Shown here: piece by piece, positions 35,123-41,773 of the stretch
Position numbering within the stretch: position 1 is the first letter of the stretch
Layout: every line of letters begins with the position of its first letter
Assembly: GCA_023400055.1 (NCBI GenBank)
Contig: JAEXFN010000018.1
Span: 186,001 to 250,000 of the forward strand
Reading direction: 5' to 3'
Source: Bacillota bacterium
GTDB taxonomy: Bacteria > Bacillota > UBA4882 > UBA8346
DNA: 64,000 nucleotides
The notes under the pieces: model-generated
What the model was told of the DNA's origin: nothing
Databases searched by the model: none
Seen by the model: the letters and a program-made list of their open reading frames with translations, nothing else
Position numbers and translations under genes: made by a program

Positions 35123-35476
35123 CTACGCCTCCCTTAGGCTCACTTCCCCGGCCCACCACCCCGGCGCGATGTTCTTAAAGGGCTGCTTGTCATCGAAACG
35201 CACCGTGTAAACGGTGCCGCTGACCGGGTGGGTCCATTGAAAGACCTGGCTCTTGCCCTGGGCCGTATCCTTCCAGAAGCTGATCAGTTGTTGATACTCC
35301 GGCTCCGCCAGGGCGTTCCAGGTGAGAGTCCACTTGCCCCGGGAGCGGGTGAAGCGGGGCCGGCTGATGGTGCTGCCGTCCTCGAAACCGCTGGTGAGGC
35401 TGACGTCCTCCCATTCCTCGGTCAACGGATAGACCGGATTGGCAATGCTCGGAAATACGATTGGATCCATGTCCAT
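35123..35476 (-). CDS. Minor tail protein M
   Basis: A 117-residue protein of the phage minor tail protein M family: PVYPLTEEWEDVSLTSGFED at the N terminus, the conserved RSRGKWTLTWN near residue 45 and FRFDD-type C-terminal strand (YTVRFDDKQPF). It is a structural protein of the tail tip, found between tape measure and L in lambda-like tails. It starts 2 bp after the tape measure stop codon. A second ATG two codons downstream is also possible. Confidence 0.9.
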   Translation of the reverse strand: MDMDPIVFPSIANPVYPLTEEWEDVSLTSGFEDGSTISRPRFTRSRGKWTLTWNALAEPEYQQLISFWKDTAQGKSQVFQWTHPVSGTVYTVRFDDKQPFKNIAPGWWAGEVSLREA

Positions 35477-35478
35477 GA

Positions 35479-37449
35479 TTATCTACCTCCCGCGTACAGG
35501 ACGTCCCGCACTCCGCCGACGTTGCGGGCCAGGGCGTCCAGCCAGACATCGACCACGTAACGCTGGCCGTCGAAATGCGATTCCTGCTTGGCCGAGACCT
35601 GCTGGCCGCTGTTGTTGATGACATTGACGGTCACCTGCGGCGTGCTCTCCTTGGCCGAGCCGACCGTCAACCGATGGTTGGGAATGATCGTCCCGCTGGT
35701 ATTGGGGACGAACACTTCTGGTCCGCGCTCGCCAACGATATAAGTGCCGTTCCCGGTGATCGAACCGCCGTCGGCATAACCGAGAATGCCTTTAAATAAG
35801 CCTAAACCGGAGACCATTCCCGACAGCTGTTTTGAAAAATTGCTGATTAACAGATTGTTGAAAGATTGCATGATACCACTGACGAAACTCTTCAGATAAT
35901 CGCCCAGGCTTTTCATCTTGCCGGTTGTCGCGTCTTTAAAGATGTCGCCCAGCATCGATTGGGCCGATTTCTGAATGTCTTCCTTGAACTTTGCCTCAGT
36001 TTGCGCTGGTGTATCAGAATCTTTCTTCCCACCCGATTTCGAATCCGAACCGGCTTTGCCGCTTTCCGTCGTTTGATTTCCGGTCGAATCTACTTTCAAA
36101 TAGCTTTTCAACAGATCGACCAGATCTTTAACTCCAGCAATGACATCTTTGAAGGCTTCGTTGACCGCATCCCTGGATGCTTGGAATAAGCCGTTTCCTT
36201 CGGTGGCATCCGTCGTTTCCGTCGCAGTTGAACTCGCCGAGAAATAGTTACTCAACGGTTCCACCAGACTCTTGAACGTATCGGTTACATCCTGGAAAGC
36301 CTCATTGACCGCATCCTTGAACTGTTGGGCTTTGTCCTTCTCACCGTCGTTACCCGCGGTAACAGTCGCCACATAACTATTGAGCGAATCGGTGAGCGTT
36401 TTAAAATCGGCGGTTACATCCTGGAAGGCTTCGTTGACCGCGTCTCTGAACCCTTCGAAGGGATTTGTCTCATGGTTGTTATTTCCGATAGTGCTGAAAT
36501 AGTTATTCAGAGTGGCAACCAAAGTCTTAATATCGCCGGTTACATCTTTGAAAGCTTCGTTAATGGCATCCTGAAGATTGATTGTTTCTTTAGCTCCGGC
36601 TTGATCGGCTGGCTTTTCCTGAGAAGACGCTGTTACTTTAACCCCCGCCAAACCCTGTACCGCGGTCGCCACCTTATCCAATGCCCCGGTCATTCCATCG
36701 AATGTGTGGGCTAGGCCAGTAATGCTGGTGGCGATGAGCGAATCCCCGCTATTGTCTTTCGGATTGGCCTGAGCTTGCTTTGGATTAGTTGAAGGCGCTT
36801 TAAGTCTGCTGTTAACTAAGGTAAAAACTTCGTTCATCTTTTGTTTTAAATCTGGTAATAGTTTATCTTTTATGTTTGATATCATCAAAATAGAATTTCG
36901 CAGGTCATACTCAAATTTTGTACCCTCAGATTGATTCTTTAAATTGGGTAATTTTGCCTCGTTTGCGTTTAACGTTTCCAAGCGAGGTAAAAGCACGTCA
37001 TCGAAATAAGCTATCTTACGAAAATCAGGTATATTATTTGCGAGTGGAATCGTACCTTTTTTTATTCCTTCGTTGATGAATGTTAGCTTAATATTATCAA
37101 TTTGTTGATCTGTTGCTTTTGCAAAGTAGGGACTCCCGTTCCCTTTTGCTTCTTTAATTTTATCAACGATTCCTTGTAAACTGGCTAGACTGGCTTTTTC
37201 CTGGGTTACAATTTTTGCTAAATTAGTATAAATTTTTTGGGCATCGTCTGCACTCTTTTTATAATCAGCTAATGTTTTAAGAACTGGCTTATCTTTTATT
37301 TGTTCAGTCAAGCTATCTTGAAGAATACCTAATCCTAAGTCCAACCCTATTTCACCCAGTTTTCCTACCGGAAAAGCAGTTGTAATTAGAAGCTTCGTGC
37401 CGTCTATACCAGCTTTAATAACTCGCAATGCTACCGTTTTATCACTCAT
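35479..37449 (-). CDS. Tail tape measure protein with internal repeats
   Basis: A 656-residue protein, short for a siphovirus tape measure. The C terminus (YADGGSITGNGTYIVGERGP, then EVFVPNTSGTIIPN) is the hallmark of lambda gpH-like proteins, and long helical stretches fill the rest. Four consecutive repeats begin at residues 294, 336, 379 and 427 with DAxNEAFxDV followed by a hydrophobic heptad (TLVATLNNYFS and relatives). Repeat number should set tail length. The start overlaps the end of the frameshifted chaperone extension by ATGA. It is followed by M. Confidence 0.9.
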   Translation of the reverse strand: MSDKTVALRVIKAGIDGTKLLITTAFPVGKLGEIGLDLGLGILQDSLTEQIKDKPVLKTLADYKKSADDAQKIYTNLAKIVTQEKASLASLQGIVDKIKEAKGNGSPYFAKATDQQIDNIKLTFINEGIKKGTIPLANNIPDFRKIAYFDDVLLPRLETLNANEAKLPNLKNQSEGTKFEYDLRNSILMISNIKDKLLPDLKQKMNEVFTLVNSRLKAPSTNPKQAQANPKDNSGDSLIATSITGLAHTFDGMTGALDKVATAVQGLAGVKVTASSQEKPADQAGAKETINLQDAINEAFKDVTGDIKTLVATLNNYFSTIGNNNHETNPFEGFRDAVNEAFQDVTADFKTLTDSLNSYVATVTAGNDGEKDKAQQFKDAVNEAFQDVTDTFKSLVEPLSNYFSASSTATETTDATEGNGLFQASRDAVNEAFKDVIAGVKDLVDLLKSYLKVDSTGNQTTESGKAGSDSKSGGKKDSDTPAQTEAKFKEDIQKSAQSMLGDIFKDATTGKMKSLGDYLKSFVSGIMQSFNNLLISNFSKQLSGMVSGLGLFKGILGYADGGSITGNGTYIVGERGPEVFVPNTSGTIIPNHRLTVGSAKESTPQVTVNVINNSGQQVSAKQESHFDGQRYVVDVWLDALARNVGGVRDVLYAGGR

Positions 37450-38032
37450 TCATCCCCCTCCTTCCTCAATCTCTCCAACTCGCTCAGCTCCAAGCTCCGC
37501 AGCTTGGCGAAGGCCGCCGGAGTCACTTCGATCCCGTGAATCGCGGCGATCTGCAAGACCGCCGGGTAATCCAGGCCGACCGGGACGCCCAGCCCCATCC
37601 GCCACTGGGTATTGGCCAGCAGCCACAGTTTCCAGACCGGTACGTTCTCGGGCAGCAGCTCCGGGCAGCGGTCCTCGCAAACCGCGCAGTCATGGTGCGC
37701 GCCGGTCCGGTCCTGGGTCGCGCGGCAGAGGGCGCAGTATCGGTTGCGGCCCTCCGCCCACCAGGACCAGACCGCTAGGAGTTTTTTGCCGCGGCCTCGC
37801 TCACGCTGTAGGTCAGCTGATAGGTCTTGGTCGCCAGCTCCAAGCAGTCGGAGTAAGGGACGCTGGTAAAATCAAATCCTTGATACACCTGGTCGAGCAT
37901 CCAGTCGACCATCTCCGCGTTCACCTTCATGGTCAGGTCATCCTCATGAAAAGCCGGGTCGAGCCCAGCTTCGCGCAACGCTTTAATCTCCCCCCGGGTC
38001 AACGCCCGGGCCTTCGGCAACGTTTCATTCAT
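37446..38032 (-). CDS. Tail assembly chaperone G-GT fusion made by -1 frameshift
   Basis: The 85-residue G-like protein ends at a TAG at 37775. Just before it, GCA AAA AAC contains the canonical slippery heptamer A AAA AAC (37781-37787). A -1 slip leads into a frame open to 37446 that has no start codon of its own and encodes about 110 residues: KKLLAVWSWWAEGRNRYCAL, a CxxC-x(n)-CxxC-type cluster (CALC, CAVC), then VPVWKLWLLANTQWRMGLG as in DUF1799. The full product is about 195 residues. This is the same expression logic as lambda gpG/gpGT. Both products chaperone the tape measure protein during tail assembly. Confidence 0.88.
37775..38032 (-). CDS. Tail assembly chaperone, unshifted G-like product
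   Basis: An 85-residue protein, largely helical (LTRGEIKALREAGLDP, EMVDWMLDQVYQGFDF), with GGAGGAATTGCT before the ATG. It sits between the tail tube and tape measure genes, the position of gene G in lambda-like tails. The last codons contain the -1 slippery site described for the longer product. Confidence 0.88.
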   Translation of the reverse strand: MNETLPKARALTRGEIKALREAGLDPAFHEDDLTMKVNAEMVDWMLDQVYQGFDFTSVPYSDCLELATKTYQLTYSVSEAAAKNS

Positions 38033-38073
38033 AGCAATTCCTCCTTAGTTCAATTATGTGGGTATTTCAAATG

Positions 38074-38180
38074 AGGCCAACCATCCTCCTGCCCCCTTCC
38101 TCAAGGAAGGGGATAGGGAAGATAGGGCTGCGGGGGACACCCCCGCGCCCCCAGCAGCATTGGCATGCTGCACTTGCCTT
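38074..38180. repeat. Triple-hairpin intergenic repeat, copy 2
   Basis: Second copy of the repeat at 32437-32540, same orientation and about 85% identical by eye, with the three hairpins conserved (CCCTTCC / GGAAGGG, GCGGGGG / CCCCCGC, GCAGCAT / ATGCTGC). It lies between the tail chaperone and tail tube genes. Confidence 0.8.
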
Positions 38181-38276
38181 AATTCTTAAAAGGGTCAATG
38201 ATGTCTATAACAAAGAACCAACTTCAGCCGTAGAAAATGCAGTCCGGCGCCCAACCCCAGCGCGCCGGGGGCCACC

Positions 38277-38446
38277 TTGCCGGATTGGCTGTCTTACGGA
38301 AAACGCATTCGCGTCGTCAAATGCCGTACAGTGCTAGGCGCGACCGAGCGAGGAGCACAGATAATACTCGCCGTATATCGAGCACCGCAGCGACCGAGCA
38401 ACGACGCAATGTGCGACATTTCACGGCGCAACAGCCAATCCGGCAA
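38277..38446. mobile_element. Second MITE-like element with 16-bp perfect inverted repeats
   Basis: A 170-bp element bounded by TTGCCGGATTGGCTGT and its exact reverse complement. The interior has CGACGC, GCGACCGAGC repeated twice and GAGCAC, a composition typical of small intergenic elements rather than of coding sequence. It is unrelated to the element at 34939. It sits in the 500-bp gap between the tail tube and chaperone genes. Confidence 0.7.
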
Positions 38447-38533
38447 CGTCTTCCTGCCCTCTATGCTCCTCCGCCTCTCCCCGTTCTCAATGCCCTTTTA
38501 CTGCATTCACCAACTCAAACGCCCTATTTACGC

Positions 38534-39481
38534 TTACGCATAAGTCGTCTGCCCGTTTTTCAGAGTCACCACCAACGCGCTGCCTTGGGCGTTATTGCCG
38601 TAGAAAGCACGATAGGGCAGCTCGACCAGGATCCCTTTCGAGCCCTCGATGCCTGGGGCGTTCCGTTCGTAAACGATCTCCGGCAGCAAGAACTCCAGAC
38701 TGTGGGTACCATTGGTCAGCTTCAATGACAGCGAGGACTCGGTGCCGTTCAGCGCCTTGTCGAGCAACGCCTTGTTCTCAAAGAAGGCCTTGATCTCGCC
38801 GGTGATCTTCAACAACCCTTCGGGCAGGCTGGTACGCAGGCCGCTGCCGCCCAGGGTGTAGCTGTCGCCCAACAGGCCAAATTCCACGTTGAGAGTGGCG
38901 TTGGTCACCGTAGCGATGCTGGCGCCGCCCTCCTGGATCGAAGCCTGGTAATTGTTGAAGCGGCTGAGGGCGATCGCGGCCGGGCTGGCCGCGAAGCTGG
39001 CGGTGCCGGCGGTCTCTTTGGCGCCCAACACGTCGATGTTCGCGACCAACTCGGCGTCGCCGCCCAGGGTGAGCGCGAACTTGTTGACCTTGCAGCCGTT
39101 AAAGAGCTCATAGACCCCGATGTCCGGGAAGCCCTGCTCCAGAATGAACGACGGCTGGCTGTCGCCGGCCTTGAAGACGTGGCTGTAAGGATCGGCCGAA
39201 CCGGTGGTGACCGGCGCGCCAAACATCGCCTTCAGCCAATAGCCGATGCCGATCTCGTCCACCGGCACCACTACGGTGCCGGAAACATCGATGTTGCCCG
39301 GAACCGGTTGCGCCGGATCGCGCCGGCCGCTGATGGTGGCCGAATCGACCAGGTTCTGCTTCGATTTGACTTGGGCCGAGTTGACCGGCAGTTTGAACCC
39401 GGTCGGCGTGGCCGGGGTCTGGCCGTAGCTGCTCTCGAAACCGGCCACCAATTGTGCTTTAAATCCTCTTGCTTGGGTCAT
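38534..39481 (-). CDS. Major tail tube protein
   Basis: A 315-residue phage tail tube protein: ARGFKAQLVAGFESSYGQTP at the N terminus, then SGRRDPAQPVPGNIDVSGTV near residue 50 and VFKAGDSQPSFILEQGF near 105, a pattern of the gpV-like/TTP family with duplicated beta-barrels. It polymerises into the tube around the tape measure. AGGAGGATGAAATT precedes the ATG. It lies after the tail terminator and before the chaperone, the standard order. Confidence 0.9.
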   Translation of the reverse strand: MTQARGFKAQLVAGFESSYGQTPATPTGFKLPVNSAQVKSKQNLVDSATISGRRDPAQPVPGNIDVSGTVVVPVDEIGIGYWLKAMFGAPVTTGSADPYSHVFKAGDSQPSFILEQGFPDIGVYELFNGCKVNKFALTLGGDAELVANIDVLGAKETAGTASFAASPAAIALSRFNNYQASIQEGGASIATVTNATLNVEFGLLGDSYTLGGSGLRTSLPEGLLKITGEIKAFFENKALLDKALNGTESSLSLKLTNGTHSLEFLLPEIVYERNAPGIEGSKGILVELPYRAFYGNNAQGSALVVTLKNGQTTYA

Positions 39482-39508
39482 AATTTCATCCTCCTCGTTT
39501 ATTTGAGA

Positions 39509-40003
39509 TTAATAGCTCAGACTGCCGCCCAGGGCGGGCACGATGTACAGCTTGACCTCCATCGCGCCGGTAAAGCGCGGGAAGGTGCTCTCCGGCTTCC
39601 CAAACCAGGCCGCGTTCGCAAAATAGCGGACATAGGAGATGGGATTGGCCGGGCTGGCCTGGGCGATCTCGTCCAGGATCAACTGGCCGAGCTGGTCGCA
39701 TTCATAAACTCCGTCCAGTTCGGTCCCGCCGTCGACCGCGGTCTTGGCGGAGTTGACGATGGCCCATTCCAGCGGCACCGTGTAACGGTACTGCTTGCGC
39801 TCGATCCCCTCGGCCTTCCAGCCGGGCCGGATCAGAATGTAGGGGCAGTCGGCGTCGGCCGGCGGCTGGGCCGGATCGCTCCCGACGAAGATCGCCGGGG
39901 CCTTGCCGTACTTGGCCTGGCAGAAGTCGGCGATCCTCTGGCTCTGCCGCAGCCGGTCCCGCCAGGTGGCGATGATATCGCTGAGTAACAAACCGGGAAT
40001 CAT
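39509..40003 (-). CDS. Tail terminator-like protein (gpU position)
   Basis: A 164-residue protein with a mixed alpha/beta composition (LLLSDIIATWRDRLRQSQRI, then PYILIRPGWKAEGIERKQYR, then EVKLYIVPALGG). It is the first gene of the tail module, directly before the tail tube, where lambda has gpU and HK97-type phages have the tail terminator/completion protein. The ATG at 40003 has GGGAAAGGGGG upstream; the in-frame extension to 40063 lacks one. The functional call relies on position and size more than on sequence motifs. Confidence 0.65.
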   Translation of the reverse strand: MIPGLLLSDIIATWRDRLRQSQRIADFCQAKYGKAPAIFVGSDPAQPPADADCPYILIRPGWKAEGIERKQYRYTVPLEWAIVNSAKTAVDGGTELDGVYECDQLGQLILDEIAQASPANPISYVRYFANAAWFGKPESTFPRFTGAMEVKLYIVPALGGSLSY

Positions 40004-40107
40004 GGGATTCCCCCTTTCCCAGCCGTTCCGCGTCCGGGCCGCGCCGGCCGAGCGCGGCCGCAAAACTCATGGGCGGATGCGGGAACGGTTGTTCATTGTG
40101 ATGCCTT

Positions 40108-40139
40108 GCTCCGTGATCGCTTTGCTCCGTGATCGCTTT
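40108..40139. repeat. Two tandem 16-bp repeats in the tail operon leader
   Basis: GCTCCGTGATCGCTTT occurs twice head to tail, with a degenerate third partial copy on either side. It lies 105 bp upstream of the tail terminator gene, behind the structured leader RNA. Function unknown. Confidence 0.6.
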
Positions 40140-40224
40140 GCTGATTCTGGGTAGGCCTACCTTTGGTTAATTCTTTACTTGCTTCGGTTTCCAGGTGCGG
40201 CGCTTCCTTAGTGAAGCGGCGCAT

Positions 40225-40392
40225 AAAAAACCGCCCGCAATCTTCCGGACGATTGCGAACGGTTCAGTCCGGGCGGCCTGCCCCGGACTCCATGCTGTCG
40301 CAGCCGTTCCGGCGCGGACACGCCGATCCTTCGATCGGCGGCTCCGCGCCGGCGAGCGGCGGAACGACCCAGCCCGGTCGGAGGAACCGGGC
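40225..40392 (-). ncRNA. Structured leader RNA of the tail operon with attenuator-like 3' end
   Basis: On the minus strand the order is hairpin A (40386-40392 with 40372-40378, GCCCGGT/ACCGGGC), a three-tier rod B (cggaacg 360-366 with 305-311; 343-350 with 311-318; 333-340 with 321-328), hairpin C (40282-40289 with 40266-40273, AGTCCGGG/CCCGGACT) and hairpin D (40251-40257 with 40236-40242). A stem CCGCCCG/CGGGCGG (40270-40276 with 40231-40237) encloses D and is followed by TTTTTT, so it is a terminator. Its 5' arm overlaps the 3' arm of hairpin C, so C and the terminator cannot both form. This is the logic of an attenuator or antitermination RNA. No known family was recognised. Confidence 0.65.
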
Positions 40393-40395
40393 ATC

Positions 40396-40427
40396 AAAAA
40401 ATCCGCTGACCATACGGATGAGCGGAT
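40396..40427 (-). terminator. Terminator of cassette 1
   Basis: ATCCGCT / AGCGGAT stem followed on the minus strand by six T. It lies about 30-55 bases behind the expected start from the cassette 1 promoter. Confidence 0.8.
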
Positions 40428-40457
40428 GAGAGAAGCTTTACTTCGGTTGATGATACC

Positions 40458-40511
40458 ATTGTATCACCGGCAACTGACTTTTGCGTATCCGTTATGTATC
40501 GGATTTGTATC
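40458..40511 (-). promoter_or_regulatory. Cassette 1 promoter with three 11-bp-spaced repeats
   Basis: -10 TACAAT with upstream TG (TGATACAAT) at 40458-40463. GTATC repeats start at 40485, 40496 and 40507, so the nearest begins 22 bp from the upstream edge of the -10. No TTGACA-like -35 is present, which suggests an activator bound to the repeats. Confidence 0.75.
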
Positions 40512-40539
40512 TCAATTTTCTTTAGCCGATCCGGGCATC

Positions 40540-40570
40540 AAAAATCCGCTGACCATACGGATGAGCGGAT
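40540..40570 (-). terminator. Terminator of cassette 2
   Basis: ATCCGCT / AGCGGAT stem with five T on the minus strand. Confidence 0.8.
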
Positions 40571-40600
40571 GAGAGAAGCTTCAACTCGGTTGATGATATC

Positions 40601-40654
40601 ATTATATCACCGGCGACCGGCTTTTACGTATTGATTGTGTATCGGATTTGTATC
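40601..40654 (-). promoter_or_regulatory. Cassette 2 promoter with three 11-bp-spaced repeats
   Basis: Perfect extended -10 TGATATAAT, hexamer at 40601-40606. GTATY repeats start at 40628, 40639 and 40650, again 22 bp from the -10 and 11 bp apart. Confidence 0.8.
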
Positions 40655-40682
40655 TCAATTTTCTTTAGCCGATCCAGGCATC

Positions 40683-40711
40683 AAAAATCCGCTGACCTAT
40701 CAGCGAGCGGA
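40683..40711 (-). terminator. Terminator of cassette 3
   Basis: TCCGCT / AGCGGA stem with five T on the minus strand; the loop differs from cassettes 1 and 2 but the stem is kept. Confidence 0.8.
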
Positions 40712-40742
40712 CGAGAGAAGTTTCAACTCGGTTGATGATATC

Positions 40743-40796
40743 ATCATATCACCGGTGACCGGCTTTTACGTATCCGTTATGTATCGGATTTGTATT
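40743..40796 (-). promoter_or_regulatory. Cassette 3 promoter with three 11-bp-spaced repeats
   Basis: Extended -10 TGATATGAT, hexamer at 40743-40748. GTATY repeats start at 40770, 40781 and 40792, 22 bp from the -10. Confidence 0.75.
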
Positions 40797-40825
40797 TCAA
40801 TTTTCTTTCAGCCGATCCAGGCATC

Positions 40826-40855
40826 AAAAATCCGCTAACCTATCGGCGAGCGGAT
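40826..40855 (-). terminator. Terminator of cassette 4
   Basis: ATCCGCT / AGCGGAT stem with five T on the minus strand; one change in the left arm flank relative to cassette 1 leaves the stem intact. Confidence 0.8.
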
Positions 40856-40885
40856 GAAAGAAGCTTCACTTCGTTTGATGATACC

Positions 40886-40939
40886 ATTGTATCACCGGCA
40901 ACTGACTTTTACGTATTGATTGTGTATCGGATTTGTATT
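40886..40939 (-). promoter_or_regulatory. Cassette 4 promoter with three 11-bp-spaced repeats
   Basis: Extended -10 TGATACAAT, hexamer at 40886-40891. GTATY repeats start at 40913, 40924 and 40935, 22 bp from the -10. The cassette begins directly behind the HAD phosphatase stop at 40958. Confidence 0.75.
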
Positions 40940-40957
40940 CCATTTTTCGCTTCGAAT

Positions 40958-41773
40958 TCAAAGCCATTCGGCAATCTCCCCCAGGTGCTCAGCGACGCAA
41001 TCGGGTTGAAACGAAGAACCGTCGAGATCGCTCCGCTGCGTCTCGCCGCTGAGCACCAGGATCGCCATAATTCCGGCCTGCTGGCCCATGGCGATATCGG
41101 TGTAGAGCCGGTCGCCCACCATGGCTACGCTCTCCCGTTCGATGTCGAACTTGGCGCATAACGCCTCCACCATCTCCGGATGGGGTTTCCCAATCACCTT
41201 GGGCGGGACGGCGGTGGCCGCCGTGATCAAGGCGATCATCGCGCCGCAGTCGGGGATGGGCCCCTCGGGAGTGGGACAGTTAAAATCGGGGTGAGTCGCA
41301 ATGAACGGGACGCCCCGCCGGATCAGGTCGCAGGCCCGCCGCAACTTTTCATAGGTAAGGGTCCGGTCGAAGCCCAGCACCACCGCGGCGGGCCGATCAG
41401 TGGTCAAGGCAAAACCCGCCTCCAGGAACTCCTCTTCCAGGGCGGGAGTTCCCAATAGGTAAATCCGCCGAGCGAAGGAATGTTTCTCCAGATAATAGCG
41501 GGTAGCCTCCCCGGCGGTAAAGATCTGATCGGCGCGGACCCGGATGCCCATCCGGTTGAGTTTTTCAGCATAGTAGCGGGCGTTTTGGGATGAGTTGTTG
41601 GTCACGAAGATGTACCGTTTGCCCAGATCGGCAATCTTCTTCAGAAACGGCAGCGACCACGGGAACAATTGATCCCCAAGATAGACGGTGCCGTCCAAAT
41701 CCAACATAAAAGTATTGATCTTTGCAAAACGTTGCCGCCATTCGGCGGTAGTCGGTTCAAGCTCGGGGCGCAC
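40958..41773 (-). CDS. HAD-IIA sugar phosphatase (NagD/AraL-like)
   Basis: A 271-residue HAD-superfamily phosphatase of subclass IIA. Motif I is FMLDLDGTVYLG near residue 22 with the nucleophilic Asp, motif II is FVTNNSS near 56, and motifs III/IV are GKPHPEM near 195 and VGDRLYTDI near 221. NagD, AraL and PNPase-like members dephosphorylate sugar phosphates and phosphoglycolate with broad specificity. It lies downstream of glycerol-1-phosphate dehydrogenase, as araL lies next to araM in Bacillus subtilis, so glycerol-1-phosphate or a pathway by-product is a reasonable substrate. It is separated from that gene by 880 bp and may have its own promoter. Confidence 0.88.
   Translation of the reverse strand: MRPELEPTTAEWRQRFAKINTFMLDLDGTVYLGDQLFPWSLPFLKKIADLGKRYIFVTNNSSQNARYYAEKLNRMGIRVRADQIFTAGEATRYYLEKHSFARRIYLLGTPALEEEFLEAGFALTTDRPAAVVLGFDRTLTYEKLRRACDLIRRGVPFIATHPDFNCPTPEGPIPDCGAMIALITAATAVPPKVIGKPHPEMVEALCAKFDIERESVAMVGDRLYTDIAMGQQAGIMAILVLSGETQRSDLDGSSFQPDCVAEHLGEIAEWL

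Larger units (their letters stand above)
40391..40945 (-). repeat. Four tandem 143-bp promoter-terminator cassettes upstream of the tail operon
   Basis: Units begin at 40391, 40535, 40678 and 40821 (periods 144, 143, 143). Read on the minus strand each contains three GATAC-type repeats (GTATY on the plus strand) at exact 11-bp spacing, a spacer, a palindrome TGATAY-N4-RTATCA that includes an extended -10, then a terminator hairpin with a T-run. Within the palindrome the arms covary (TGATAC/GTATCA and TGATAT/ATATCA). There is no protein-coding content. Confidence 0.9.

Noticed and set aside
40391..40945. Tandem repeats as a CRISPR array
   Set aside because: The repeat unit is 143 bp with no short repeat/variable spacer alternation, and each unit contains promoter and terminator signals.
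40195..41161. Several short plus-strand frames through the cassette array
   Set aside because: They are by-products of the 143-bp period (same peptide repeated) and run through terminators and promoters.
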